Source: an uncultured Oxalobacteraceae bacterium
GTDB taxonomy: Bacteria; Pseudomonadota; Gammaproteobacteria; Burkholderiales; Burkholderiaceae
DNA: 31,222 bases
Assembly: GCA_946479255.1 (NCBI GenBank)
Contig: CAMLFK010000029.1
Location: forward strand, 1 to 31,222
Direction of reading: 5' to 3'
Positions 14,236 to 23,352 of this stretch are shown in pieces. The notes under the pieces were generated by a model, which saw only the letters and a program-made list of their open reading frames with translations, did no database searches and was not told the origin of the DNA. The first letter of the stretch is position 1; each line of letters opens with the position of its first letter. The position numbers were made by a program, and so were the translations under genes.

Positions 14236-16670
14236 GGCGAAGTCTCCTTGGACAGTGGGGCGAGGGTCGCCGCGCGCGGGCCGGCGACCGCAGGCTGGGG
14301 CGTGGCCGGCAGCAGGAAGTGGGCAAGCGCGGGCAGCAGCACGAGGGCGCCGACCATATTCCACAGGAACATAAAGGCCAGCAGGATGCCCATATCAGCC
14401 TGGAATTTGATCGGCGAGAAAATCCAGGTGGCGACCGCGAGTGCCAGCGTGATCCCGGTCAGCATCACGACCCGTCCGGTGAACTCCAGCGCATGGTGGA
14501 AGGCGTCCGACAGGCTGGCGCCGCCGCGCATGCGCGCCAGCACCACGCTCAGCACATACAGCGCGTAATCGACCCCGATGCCCACGCCCAGCGCGATCAC
14601 CGGCAAGGTCGCGACCTTGACGCCCATGCCCAGCCAGACCATCAGCACTTCGCACAGGATCGAGGTGAGCACCAGCGGCAGCACCGCCACCGCCACCGCG
14701 CGCCAGGAGCGGAAGGTCGCGTAGCACAACAGGATCACCGCGCCATACACCCAGAACAGCATATCGCGCATGGCCTGCTTGACGACGATGTTGGTGGCCG
14801 CTTCGATGCCTGCGCTGCCGGCCGCCAGCAGGAACTGCTCCTGCGGCGAGTTGTTGGCTTGCGCGAACTGCTCGACGGCGGCAACCACGCCGTTCAGGGT
14901 GGCCGCCTTGTGGTCCTTCAGGTAGACATACAGCGACAGCATCGAACAGTTCTGGTTGAACAGCTCGCGCGGCGCGCGCGTCTGCACCGCGCCCAGCGCG
15001 CTCTGGTTGGGCGTCAGGTTGTACCACTTGAAGTTGCCCTCGTTGTAGCCGGTCGCCGCCAGCTTGCTGAGCAGGGCCATCGAGTTACTCGACTCCACAC
15101 CCGGCAGCTGCTCCAGCTGCCAGGCCAGCGCGTCCACCTTGGCCAAGGTCTGGTAACTGGTGCACTGGTCGGGCGCGGTCTTGACCATGACGACCAGCAC
15201 ATCGGCGCTGGCGGCGTAGTTGGCGACCATGAAGGCGTTGTCGCGGTTGTAGCGCGAATCGGCGCGCAGCTCCGGCGCGCCCGGGTCCAGGTCGCCCACC
15301 TGCAGCTGCAGGCTGACCATGAAGCCGGCGGCAGCCAGCGCGCTACTCACCACGATCGCACCAAGGGCCCAGCGGCGCTGGGTAAAGCGGTCGAGCAGGG
15401 CCCACAGCCAGGGCTTGGCGGCGCCTTGCTGCTGGCCGGCCTGCAGCGTGCGGGCGGCGGCGCGCTTGCTCACGCCGGTGTAGGACAGCAGGATGGGCAG
15501 CAGCACCAGGTTGGTGAAGATCAGCACGGCGACGCCGATACTGGCGATCACCGCCAGGTCCTGGATGACTTTAATCTGGATCATCACCAGCACCAGGAAG
15601 CCGACCGCGTCGCACAGCAGGGCCGACATGCCGGCCGCGAACAGGCGGCGGAAGGTGTAGCGCGCCGCCACCACCTTGTGGGTGCCGCGGCCGACGTCCT
15701 GCATGATGCCGTTCATCTTTTGCGCGCCATGGCTCATGCCGATCGCGAACACCAGGAAGGGCACCAGCACGGAGTAGGGATCGAGCTCGTAGCCGAAGGT
15801 GGCCAGCAGGCCGAACTGCCACAGCACCGCCACCAGCGAGCACACCATCACCAGCATGGTGCTGCGCCAGCAGCGCGTGTACCAGTACAGCACCGCGCTG
15901 GCGATGCCGATCGCGGCCACGAAGAACAGCAGCACTTGGCGCAGCCCGTCGATCAGGTCGCCGACGATTTTGGTAAAGCCGGTGATGTGAATGGTGACGC
16001 CCTGTTGCTGGTACTTGTCGCGGATGGCCTCTAAACGCTGAGAGAAGGCGCGGTAGTCGAGCGCCTGGCCGGTCTGCGGATTGGTGTCCGTCAGCGGCAC
16101 GAACAGCATGCTGGAGCGGTAGTTGGCGGCCACCACCTGGCCGATTTCACCGGAGCGCTCGACGTTCGCCCGCAGCACTTCCATGCTGCGCGCCGAACCG
16201 TCGTAGTCGTCCGGGATCACGGTGCCGCCGTCCAGCCCATCTTCGGTGACGGCGGTCCAGCGCGTGTTGGCGGTCCACAGCGACTTCATGAACGGGCGGT
16301 CGACTCCGGGCAGCAGGTAGATTTCGTCGTTCATCTTCTGCAGGGTGGCCAGGTAGGCCGGATCGAAGATGCTGCCTTGCGGCGCTTCGACGGCGATCCG
16401 CAGCGAGTTACCCAGGCCGCTCAGCTCCGCCTTGTTTTGCAGGTAGTTGACCACGTAGGGGTGCTTGGTCGGGATCATCTTCTCGAAGCTGGCGTTGAGC
16501 TTGATGCCCATCGCCTGCACGCCCAGCAGCACCGTCACCAGCAGGCATAGCAGCACTATCCACGGCCGGTGATTGAACAGCGCCCGCTCGGCCAGGTTGC
16601 CGGAGTGGGTGTCGAAGTCCTGCAGCCGTTCGATGACGGGCTGCTGTTCCAAATCGTTATCTATGTGCAT
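14229..16670 (-). CDS. RND/MMPL-family inner-membrane transporter
   Basis: 813-aa polytopic protein. TM1 follows FNHRPWIVLLCLLVTVLLG (~33-51). A large periplasmic loop (~55-240) precedes a five-helix bundle that includes VLVPFLVFAIGMSHG. A second loop (~440-620) precedes the last bundle, with ALGVGIGVDYALYVLSVV, the MMPL/HpnN-type signature containing a buried Asp. The architecture (two repeats, ~12 TM) is that of proton-driven lipid or hydrophobic-compound transporters without a classical membrane-fusion partner. AGGA precedes the ATG. It lies 10 bases after the YCF48-like gene and overlaps the esterase. Together with DUF1302 and DUF1329 genes it likely moves hydrophobic molecules between inner and outer membranes. 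Direction and cargo are not shown by sequence. Confidence 0.88.
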   Translation of the reverse strand: MHIDNDLEQQPVIERLQDFDTHSGNLAERALFNHRPWIVLLCLLVTVLLGVQAMGIKLNASFEKMIPTKHPYVVNYLQNKAELSGLGNSLRIAVEAPQGSIFDPAYLATLQKMNDEIYLLPGVDRPFMKSLWTANTRWTAVTEDGLDGGTVIPDDYDGSARSMEVLRANVERSGEIGQVVAANYRSSMLFVPLTDTNPQTGQALDYRAFSQRLEAIRDKYQQQGVTIHITGFTKIVGDLIDGLRQVLLFFVAAIGIASAVLYWYTRCWRSTMLVMVCSLVAVLWQFGLLATFGYELDPYSVLVPFLVFAIGMSHGAQKMNGIMQDVGRGTHKVVAARYTFRRLFAAGMSALLCDAVGFLVLVMIQIKVIQDLAVIASIGVAVLIFTNLVLLPILLSYTGVSKRAAARTLQAGQQQGAAKPWLWALLDRFTQRRWALGAIVVSSALAAAGFMVSLQLQVGDLDPGAPELRADSRYNRDNAFMVANYAASADVLVVMVKTAPDQCTSYQTLAKVDALAWQLEQLPGVESSNSMALLSKLAATGYNEGNFKWYNLTPNQSALGAVQTRAPRELFNQNCSMLSLYVYLKDHKAATLNGVVAAVEQFAQANNSPQEQFLLAAGSAGIEAATNIVVKQAMRDMLFWVYGAVILLCYATFRSWRAVAVAVLPLVLTSILCEVLMVWLGMGVKVATLPVIALGVGIGVDYALYVLSVVLARMRGGASLSDAFHHALEFTGRVVMLTGITLALAVATWIFSPIKFQADMGILLAFMFLWNMVGALVLLPALAHFLLPATPQPAVAGPRAATLAPLSKETSPC

Positions 16671-16680
16671 GATGTCCTGC

Positions 16681-17715
16681 TTATTTTGTGAGGGCTGGCT
16701 GGCGCCTGAGGCCGCGCAGGCCGGCCACGATCAGCTTGTTGTCGCCCGTCTCGGCCAGTGCGGCCGATGGCCATGGCTGTGGATTGGGCTGGCGCGCGAA
16801 GCTTTTGCCGCGGTCACGCGAGAGCAGCACCTCGCCGCCCTGGCTGAGCAGGGCCAGGCTGCCGTCGGCCAGTTCGATCCCCGCCGTCAGCGCTTGTTGC
16901 ATTCCGGTGTCGACCGGCTGCCAGCTTTGGCCCTGGTCGCCCGACCAGTAGGCCTTGCCGCGCAGGCCGAACACCACGATCTCGCCGCTGCGCGCCGTTA
17001 CCAGGCCGAAGTAGCTGCCCTTGTACGGCGAAGCGAGCGCCTCGAAAGTGGCGCCGCCGTCCAATGAGCGCAGCAAGGTGCCCTGTTCGCCTGCCAGGTA
17101 CAGCGCATTGCCGGCGCCGCGCATGCTGTACAGGTGCAGCGACTTGGGATTGGGCAGGCGCTCCTGCCACGGCTGCCAGTTCTTGCCGCCGTCGCTGGTC
17201 CTGAACGCCAGGTTGTAGGCGCCTACGATGTAGCCGGTCTGCGCATCCGTGAAATGCAGGTCGAGGAAGGGCTTGTCCGGCCCGTCCTGGCGCATCTGCT
17301 CGGCCGCCGCCCTGGCCTGCGGCGTGGTGGCGGCGTGGACCATGGCGTCGGCCGCCTGCACCCCGTCGAACTGCTTGTGCCAGGTCTGGCCGCCGTCGGC
17401 GGTATGCAGCACCACGCCCAGGTGCCCGACCGCCCAGCCGTGCCGGGCATCGACGAACTGCAGCGCCGCCAGGCTCACCTGCACCGGCGTGGCCACCTGG
17501 CGCCAACTGGTGCCGTTATCGTCGGACAGCAGCACGATGCCGCGCTCGCCGGCTGCCACCAGGCGATTGCCCGCGCGCACCACGGCCAGCATTGCCGCCG
17601 TGCCGGCCTTGGCCGACAGGATGGCCGGCTGGTTGAGGGCAGCCGGCGCCGCCCACGCCGGCGCCAGGACGGCGGCGCAGGCCAGCGCCGCCAGGGTGTT
17701 GGTCATGGTGCCCAT
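16681..17715 (-). CDS. YCF48/BNR-repeat periplasmic protein
   Basis: 344-aa secreted protein with signal peptide TNTLAALACAAVLAPAWA cut near AWAAPA. The mature part is a beta-propeller of BNR/YCF48-type repeats: LLSDDNGTSWRQV, LHTADGGQTWHKQ, FRTSDGGKNWQPW, LRSLDGGATFEAL, YWSGDQGQSWQPV and LLSRDRGKSFARQ, each with the Asp-box pattern S-x-D-x-G-x-T/S-W/F. Relatives are annotated as photosystem II stability/assembly factor-like or glycosyl-hydrolase-like, but the gene neighbourhood points to an accessory role in the envelope transport system. The ATG at 17715 has AGGA close upstream; one at 17706 is possible. It lies 7 bases from the DUF1329 gene. Confidence 0.85.
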   Translation of the reverse strand: MGTMTNTLAALACAAVLAPAWAAPAALNQPAILSAKAGTAAMLAVVRAGNRLVAAGERGIVLLSDDNGTSWRQVATPVQVSLAALQFVDARHGWAVGHLGVVLHTADGGQTWHKQFDGVQAADAMVHAATTPQARAAAEQMRQDGPDKPFLDLHFTDAQTGYIVGAYNLAFRTSDGGKNWQPWQERLPNPKSLHLYSMRGAGNALYLAGEQGTLLRSLDGGATFEALASPYKGSYFGLVTARSGEIVVFGLRGKAYWSGDQGQSWQPVDTGMQQALTAGIELADGSLALLSQGGEVLLSRDRGKSFARQPNPQPWPSAALAETGDNKLIVAGLRGLRRQPALTK

Positions 17716-17722
17716 GCGGTCC

Positions 17723-19075
17723 TCAGCGCGAACCCTGGTTGGCCAGTTCTTCCGGCCCAAAATGGCTGACCGGCAGGCGCGGGATCGCCTTGTACTGGTT
17801 CGGCATCTCGTTCGATGCCGCGTTCAGCAGATAGGCGCCGGTCTGGACGTTGTAGGTGCCCCACATCACGCTGCCGACCAAGGCCGGCAGGTCCGGCGCC
17901 AGCAGGGTCAATGTGTAATTGCTGCGCCAGATCTGGCCCTGGGCATCGTAGCCGTCGATCTGGATGATCTGCCAGGTGTCTTCGTCCAGGTAGTAGCGGC
18001 GCTTGGCCACCACATGGCGCTTGCCTGGGGCGAGCGTGGCTTCCACTTCCCACACGCGGTGCAGTTCCCAGCGCACCAGGTCGGGATTGAGGAACTGCGG
18101 GCCGACCAGGTCGGCGATCTTGGCTGCGGCCGCGCGGTTGTTGTTGTACGGGATGTACATCTCCTTCTTGCCGACCAGCTTGAGCTGGTGGTGGTCGATC
18201 GGCCCGAACAGCATGAAGGCTTCGTCGAAGAAGCCGATGCCGGAGGTGACCGAGTCCGGCGTGTCGTAGGCGACCGACGGAGCGCGCCGCACGCGGCGCT
18301 GGCCCACCAGGTACTGCCACAGCGCGCGCGGAGCGCTGGCATTCAAGCCGTCGTGGGCCAGGATGCCTTCGCCGGCCTTGGAGGCGGGCGCGCGCGTGAT
18401 CAGGCGGCCATACTGGTACATGCCGTCCAGCTTTTCCAGGCTGCCTTCCTTGAAGTAGTAGGGGCGCATCAGCGTTTGTTCGGCCTCGTTGGCCAGCGAG
18501 CGCTTGCCGTCCGGGGTCACGATCCAGGTGCGGGTGCTGTACATCGCGGTGTCGCCGGTCCATGCCAGGCGGTGGTTCCAGATCGCCTCGTAGCCGGTCT
18601 TCGGGATCGGGAAGGGAATCCCGCCAACGGCGCCTTCGACGCCGTAGCCCTCGTCCACGGTCTTGGCGCGGGTGGCGTTCTTGAAGGTGTTTTCGTACAC
18701 CCAGTTCGGCGCGCCACCGGTGCGGTGGGTCGGGTAGACGTCGACCCGGTAGTTGGGGTACTTCTTGAGCATGGCGACCGTGCCGGCCGACAGCTTGGCC
18801 GCGTACTGGTCGACGTTCTTGCCGGTGATCTGCAGCAGCGGCTTCTCCCCAGCGAAGGGATCGGCGCGCGTGTCGCCCGCCTTGTAGCCGGCGCCGGCCT
18901 TGCTGTAGACGCCGTCCCAGGCGGGAATGCTGCCATCCTTGTTGCCGGCCTTTTCGGCGCCGAACGGGGTCAATGTGGTCTTGAGCAGGGCCGCTTCTTC
19001 CGGGGTGGCGGCGAAGCAGGCGGCGGCGCAGGCGAGGGCGATGGCGCCGGGGATGAGGTGCAAGTGTGGTTTCAT
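17723..19075 (-). CDS. DUF1329 family periplasmic/outer-membrane-associated protein
   Basis: 450-aa exported protein. The signal peptide IPGAIALACAAACFA is cut near residue 23 before TPEEAALL. The mature part begins LKTTLTPFGAEKAGNKDG, followed by IPAWDGVYSKAG, the opening typical of DUF1329 proteins. Later blocks are FPIPKTGYEAIWNH, YIPYNNNRAAAAK, VRWELHRVWEVEATLAPGKR and RRYYLDEDTW. This family is described as LolA/LolB-like in fold and is regularly encoded beside DUF1302. A periplasmic carrier for a hydrophobic ligand is therefore the likely role (family-based inference). The Cys in AAACFAA does not form a standard lipobox, so a soluble protein is preferred. The stop is 16 bases upstream of nothing else on this strand but the YCF48 start (7-base gap). 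Confidence 0.88.
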   Translation of the reverse strand: MKPHLHLIPGAIALACAAACFAATPEEAALLKTTLTPFGAEKAGNKDGSIPAWDGVYSKAGAGYKAGDTRADPFAGEKPLLQITGKNVDQYAAKLSAGTVAMLKKYPNYRVDVYPTHRTGGAPNWVYENTFKNATRAKTVDEGYGVEGAVGGIPFPIPKTGYEAIWNHRLAWTGDTAMYSTRTWIVTPDGKRSLANEAEQTLMRPYYFKEGSLEKLDGMYQYGRLITRAPASKAGEGILAHDGLNASAPRALWQYLVGQRRVRRAPSVAYDTPDSVTSGIGFFDEAFMLFGPIDHHQLKLVGKKEMYIPYNNNRAAAAKIADLVGPQFLNPDLVRWELHRVWEVEATLAPGKRHVVAKRRYYLDEDTWQIIQIDGYDAQGQIWRSNYTLTLLAPDLPALVGSVMWGTYNVQTGAYLLNAASNEMPNQYKAIPRLPVSHFGPEELANQGSR

Positions 19076-19091
19076 GTTCTGGTCCCTGTTC

Positions 19092-20810
19092 TTAGAAGGC
19101 GCGTTTGAGGTTGAACGAGATGTAGTTGCGGTCCTTGAGCGACTGGGCGTAGCTCAGGATCGGCGTATCGGTGGCCGGATTGTTCTTCAGGAAGGTGCCG
19201 GCCGTGCCGAGGAAGCGCACATAGCTGATGCCGAACTTCCAGTCCTGCTGGTAGCTGCCGGAGATGCCGATGTTGAAGTCGCCACCCTTGCTGCTGCCGC
19301 CGTTGAAGTTCATGATCGACGAGGAGCGTCCATCGATGTTGTAGCCCAGGCCGATCGGGATGGTCAGGTCCAGGCCGCTCACCACCTGGTAGTAGGCCGG
19401 CTCGAAAATCATGCGGACCGAGGTCGCGTCGCGCGTGGTGTTGGGATCGAGCGAACCCAGGTTGCTGACGCTGGTGCGGCGGTTCCAGGCCAGTTCGCCG
19501 AGCAGGGCGCCGCCCTGGAACAGGCTGTTGGTCGGCAGCACATAGATCGCCGACAGGTTGACGTGGGCCGTGTTACCCACCGCGTAAGCCGGGTTGTCGC
19601 TGTTGTTGGCGATGATGCCCACGCCGCGCGCCGACAAAAAGTTCGGGGTCGGATCGCTGACCAGTGGGGCATTGCGGCGCACCGACACTTCGGCCGCCAC
19701 GTTAAAGCCGCCCAGTACCGTGCTGGCGCTGGCGCCGTAAGTCTTGATGCCTTCCGCGTACACCGCCTGCACGGTGGCGGGCGCACCGGGCGGGAAGCTT
19801 GGGGCGAAGCCGAGGTAGAAGTACGGGGTCTTGTCGTGGTAGCGCGCCGCGTACAGGCCGTACTCCACATCGCTGCCGGCCGGGGTGAACTTGACCTGGA
19901 CGCCGCCCTGGCCGCTGTCCTTGGCCTTCATGTCGGGCTGGGTCATGAACACCGGGGCGCCCGAGCCCACCGGTGCCACCAGAAAGCCGGTCGCGCCGGC
20001 GCCGGCCGCATCATAGTTGGACAGGTAGCTGCCCACGCCGGGCAACACGCTGGCCTGCCAGTCGAACTGGTAGTAGGCGCCGATCGACACGTTCGGCAGC
20101 ACCTGCAGCTGGCCCGACACCTGGCTGACTGGGCGCAGGATCTCCTTGAACTGGGCGCCGGGCACCGTCAGCAGCTTGACCAGGTCGACCGGCCCCTGGG
20201 CGTTGGCGATGCCGTTGGAACCAAAGAACAGGCTCTCGCCATACTGCAGCGTGTGGCGGCCCACGCGCACGGTGCCGGGCAGGCCGCCGATGCTGCCCTT
20301 GGCGAACACGAAGGCGTCCAGCAGTTCAGCCTTGCGGCCATGCAGCTTGCGGGTGGCCGCGGTGAACTCATTGGTGCGCAGTCCGGTGAGTACTGCGGCA
20401 TTGGTGCCGGGCGAGTTGTTGTCGTTGCGGCTGTTGTAGACGGCGTCGTACCATGCCGCGCCGGAGATCCGCAGGCCGGCGTTGCGGGTGCCGATGTCGA
20501 ACTCGGTCAGCCAGTCCACCCGGTTGGAGACGATGCCCTTGTTACGGAAGTTCAGGTTGCCGTCATCCTGGTTGTAGCCGGTGAAATCGCCGGGAGCGGC
20601 CGATGGATAGCCGCCGGAGAGCAGGCGGACGTCGGCATCCTTCAGGCGATAGGCGCCGCTGTATTTGAAGGTGTTGTTCCAGCTGACCTTCAGGTCCGAG
20701 CCGGTCTCGAATTCGTAGGCCAGCGCCTGCTGGCCGCACAAGGTGGCCACTGCGAATGCGATGGCGCAGGCCCTGCGTGGCAGGGTTGGTGCTGTGTGCT
20801 GATACTTCAT
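19092..20810 (-). CDS. DUF1302 family outer-membrane beta-barrel protein
   Basis: 572-aa exported protein. The signal peptide ACAIAFAVATLCGQQALA is cut near residue 31 before YEFETG. The mature start DLKVSWNNTFKYSGAYRLKD and the block VRVGRHTLQYGESLFFGSNG, then ANAQGPVDLVKLLTVPG, are DUF1302 hallmarks. Alternating aromatic/polar strands continue to the last residues ISFNLKRAF, whose terminal Phe is a beta-barrel insertion signal. It is probably an outer-membrane channel, functionally comparable to FadL-type uptake porins. The start at 20810 is preferred over the longer frame because GGGGAGACAC immediately precedes this ATG and the signal peptide begins here. It is the third gene of the operon, 46 bases after calA. 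Confidence 0.88.
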   Translation of the reverse strand: MKYQHTAPTLPRRACAIAFAVATLCGQQALAYEFETGSDLKVSWNNTFKYSGAYRLKDADVRLLSGGYPSAAPGDFTGYNQDDGNLNFRNKGIVSNRVDWLTEFDIGTRNAGLRISGAAWYDAVYNSRNDNNSPGTNAAVLTGLRTNEFTAATRKLHGRKAELLDAFVFAKGSIGGLPGTVRVGRHTLQYGESLFFGSNGIANAQGPVDLVKLLTVPGAQFKEILRPVSQVSGQLQVLPNVSIGAYYQFDWQASVLPGVGSYLSNYDAAGAGATGFLVAPVGSGAPVFMTQPDMKAKDSGQGGVQVKFTPAGSDVEYGLYAARYHDKTPYFYLGFAPSFPPGAPATVQAVYAEGIKTYGASASTVLGGFNVAAEVSVRRNAPLVSDPTPNFLSARGVGIIANNSDNPAYAVGNTAHVNLSAIYVLPTNSLFQGGALLGELAWNRRTSVSNLGSLDPNTTRDATSVRMIFEPAYYQVVSGLDLTIPIGLGYNIDGRSSSIMNFNGGSSKGGDFNIGISGSYQQDWKFGISYVRFLGTAGTFLKNNPATDTPILSYAQSLKDRNYISFNLKRAF

Positions 20811-20856
20811 GTGTCTCCCCTTTGGGTGTTGTAGGTATGCGGGTACTGACTGGTGT

Positions 20857-21624
20857 TTATATGAAGGTCGAGGCAAGTCCTCCGTCGACTGGAATGTTCA
20901 CGCCGCTGACCCAGCGCGCCGCGTCCGAACACAGGAAGGCGACCACTGGCGCCACTTCATCGGCGTAGGCCGGACGCTTCATCCGGACGGAGTCGCGCTG
21001 CACCCGCTCCTGGCCCAGCATCGTGACGAAGTCGCCGAGGATCGGGGTGAAGACGGGGCCGGGGGCGACGCAGTTCATGCGCACCGATTTTTCGAGGAAC
21101 CAGGGCTGCGACTGCACGTAGGACCAGACCAGCAGCGCTTCCTTGAAATACTGGTAGCAGCTTTCCTGCGGCACCGGGTGGTCGCGCAGCCAGGCCTGGC
21201 CGTTCTCGAAGCCCTGTACCGCGGCCAGCTCCTTGTGCTGAGCCACGCGCTGCGGCCACTCGGCGCCGAGGATGGATGCGATGTTGACGATCGAACCGCC
21301 GGCCGGCATGCGTTCGAGTACGCGCTCGGTCAGGTGGCGCAGGCCAAGGTAGTTCACCCGTGCCACCAGCTCGCCGTCGGCGGTGCCGGGCACGCCGGCG
21401 ATATTGCACAGCGCGTCGACACGCGCCGGCAGTTGGGCCACGGCGTTGTCGATGGCGACGCGTTCGCCCAGGTCGGCCTGGATGAATCCGTCCAGGGTCA
21501 GGCCGGGCGGGTTGCGGTCGATGCCGATGACGGTGGCGCCGCGCGCCCTGGCCAGCCGCGCGACTTCAGCGCCGATGCCGGAGCAGGCACCGGTAATGAC
21601 GATGGTCTTGTTGAGCAAATCCAT
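20857..21624 (-). CDS. calA: Coniferyl-alcohol dehydrogenase (SDR)
   Basis: 255-aa SDR predicted to oxidise coniferyl alcohol to coniferyl aldehyde with NAD(P). Motifs are ITGACSGIGAEVARL (cofactor, ~10-24), CNIAGVPGT in place of NNAG, SIVNIASILGAEW (Ser) and CYQYFKEALLVW (Tyr and Lys). The segments VIGIDRNPPGLTLDGFIQAD, VNYLGLRHLT, APGPVFTPIL and the C-terminus IPVDGGLASTFI match what I recall of CalA from Pseudomonas sp. HR199. The glycine motif carries Cys (GACSGIG). GAGAG precedes the ATG at 21624, 36 bases after the aldehyde dehydrogenase stop. Other cinnamyl-type alcohols could also be substrates. Confidence 0.87.
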   Translation of the reverse strand: MDLLNKTIVITGACSGIGAEVARLARARGATVIGIDRNPPGLTLDGFIQADLGERVAIDNAVAQLPARVDALCNIAGVPGTADGELVARVNYLGLRHLTERVLERMPAGGSIVNIASILGAEWPQRVAQHKELAAVQGFENGQAWLRDHPVPQESCYQYFKEALLVWSYVQSQPWFLEKSVRMNCVAPGPVFTPILGDFVTMLGQERVQRDSVRMKRPAYADEVAPVVAFLCSDAARWVSGVNIPVDGGLASTFI

Positions 21625-21660
21625 GGTGTCTCTCTTTTGTGTGGGAGTGGATAGGGCGGT

Positions 21661-23136
21661 TCAGAACGGGTAGCGTGGCGCTTCGCTTTTGATGGTGAGC
21701 CACTGCCATTGGGAGAATTCGTCCCAGTCGGCCGGGCCGCCGTGGCGGCCGCCATTGCCGGAGCTGCCGCTGCCCCCAAAAGGCGCGTGCACTTCGGCCA
21801 GCACGGTCTGGTCGTTGACGTGGGCGTGGCCGCAGGGCACGCGGTTGACGATGTGCAGGGCGCGCGCCAGCGACGGCGAAATCACGCCCAGCGCCAGGCA
21901 GCCTTCGGTTTGCGAGGCCAGTGCGATGGCTTCCTCGTCGGTGTCGAACACGGTGACCGAGGCGACTGGCCCGAACAGTTCTTCGTCGAAGCAGCGCATG
22001 CCCGGCTTGACATCAAGCAGCACGGTGGGCTCGTAAAACCGGCCGTCGAAGCTGCCGCCGGCCAGCAGGGTGGCGCCGGCGGCGACCGAGTCTGTCACGA
22101 TGCCGTGCAGGCGCTGCACCTGGCGTTCGTTGATCAAGGGGCCGAGCGCCACGGTGCCGCTCATCGGGTCGCCCACCGGCAGGTGTTTGGCCTTTTGCAG
22201 CAGGCGTTCGGTGACGGCGGCGGCGATGCCGCGCTGGAGCAAAATGCGGCCGGAAGCCATGCAGATCTGGCCCTGGTGCAGATAGGCGCCCCAGGCCACG
22301 TTGGCGGCGGCGATGTCCGGATCGGCGTCATCGAGCACGATCAGCGAGTTCTTGCCGCCCAGTTCCAGCGACACTTTTTTGAGTGTCTTGCCGGCCAGTT
22401 CGGCCACGCGCCGCCCGACCTGGGTCGAGCCGGTGAAGGAAATCATGGTCACGTTCGGGTCCAGGCACAAGGCTTCGCCGGCGTCGGCGCCGCCCGGCAG
22501 CACGTGCAGCAGGCCTTTTGGCAGCCCGGCGTCCTCGAAGATACGGGCGATGATCACGCCGCCGGTGACCGGGGTTTGCAGGTCCGGCTTGTGCAGCACG
22601 GCGTTGCCGACGGCGAGCGCCGGCGCGATCGAACGCAGCGACAGGATGAGCGGAAAATTGAATGGCGAGATGACGCCGACCACGCCGTGCGGCACGCGCC
22701 TGGCGATGCTCAGCTGGTCCTGCGTTGAGGCGAGCAGCTGGCCCTTGGGCTGGGTCAGCATGGCGGCCGCTTCGTGCAGGTGGGCCGCCGCTTCGCGCAG
22801 TTCCAGTTCGGCCTTGGGCATGATGCCGCCGGTTTCACGCGCGATCCACGGCGCCAGCTCGGCACTGTGCTGTTCGATCAGGGCGGCGGCCTTGCGGAAG
22901 ATGCGGGCGCGTTCCTTGTAGTCGGTGGCGGCCCAGGCACGCTGGGCGGCGCGGGCCGTGACGGCGGCACGGGCCACGTCGCGCGCATCGGCCTTGCCGC
23001 AGTGGCCCAGGGTGTTGCCGGTGGCCGGCTCAAGGATGGGATGGCTGCCGCCTTCAGACGCGATCCAGCCGCCGTCGAAGATTTTTCCCTGCCAGGTAAT
23101 GTCGTTCAAAAACGCGAATGCTTGTGGGGCGCCCAT
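21661..23136 (-). CDS. Aromatic aldehyde dehydrogenase (benzaldehyde/vanillin/coniferyl-aldehyde type)
   Basis: 491-aa NAD-dependent ALDH predicted to oxidise an aromatic aldehyde to the acid. Blocks are GVVGVISPFNFPL (~151-163), ISFTGSTQVGR, VSLELGGKNS with general-base E258, and HQGQICMASGR with nucleophile C292. LHKPDLQTPVTGGVIIA, PGGADAGEAL and VPFGGxGxSG-type ends are close to the XylC benzaldehyde/vanillin dehydrogenase branch. The ATG at 23136 is chosen because GGAGACCAC lies directly before it; the longer frame to 23256 overlaps the -24/-12 promoter. It is the first gene of the sigma-54-controlled operon and precedes calA, so coniferyl aldehyde is the likely substrate; vanillin is an alternative. 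Confidence 0.9.
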   Translation of the reverse strand: MGAPQAFAFLNDITWQGKIFDGGWIASEGGSHPILEPATGNTLGHCGKADARDVARAAVTARAAQRAWAATDYKERARIFRKAAALIEQHSAELAPWIARETGGIMPKAELELREAAAHLHEAAAMLTQPKGQLLASTQDQLSIARRVPHGVVGVISPFNFPLILSLRSIAPALAVGNAVLHKPDLQTPVTGGVIIARIFEDAGLPKGLLHVLPGGADAGEALCLDPNVTMISFTGSTQVGRRVAELAGKTLKKVSLELGGKNSLIVLDDADPDIAAANVAWGAYLHQGQICMASGRILLQRGIAAAVTERLLQKAKHLPVGDPMSGTVALGPLINERQVQRLHGIVTDSVAAGATLLAGGSFDGRFYEPTVLLDVKPGMRCFDEELFGPVASVTVFDTDEEAIALASQTEGCLALGVISPSLARALHIVNRVPCGHAHVNDQTVLAEVHAPFGGSGSSGNGGRHGGPADWDEFSQWQWLTIKSEAPRYPF

Positions 23137-23213
23137 GTGGTCTCCTGTGGCATGGTTGGTGGTGGCGGACCCGTCTTCGTCGAGACGTTGTGGCGGTCCT
23201 GCACGGCTGTAGT

Positions 23214-23229
23214 AGCGAGTTCCGTGCCA
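23214..23229 (-). promoter_or_regulatory. Sigma-54 (-24/-12) promoter of the calA-transport operon
   Basis: The minus strand reads TGGCACG-GAAC-TCGCT. This matches the RpoN consensus TGGCACG-N4-TTGCW at every fixed base but one (TTGC reads TCGC), with the required GG-to-GC spacing. It faces the aldehyde dehydrogenase gene and predicts a leader of about 65 bases. The divergent gene encodes a sigma-54 activator, which strongly supports the call. Confidence 0.83.
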
Positions 23230-23352
23230 GAGCTCATCCAGGCACCAATGCCGCACTGCGATACAATGCTAAATGCTTATATCTAATAACTAATTTCGCA
23301 TTGCCGGCGCGGCTTGCTGCAGCGCAGCGGAAGTGGTGCGGACTAAATATTT

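Noticed and set aside
14319..16034. 571-codon open frame on the plus strand
   Set aside because: Antisense to the RND transporter; composition dominated by H, Q, R, A and G with no domain.
18927..20834. 635-codon open frame on the plus strand
   Set aside because: It is antisense to the DUF1302 and DUF1329 genes, which have signal peptides, family motifs and ribosome-binding sites. The plus-strand translation is low-complexity (rich in A, G, R, V, H, Q), typical of a shadow frame in high-GC DNA.
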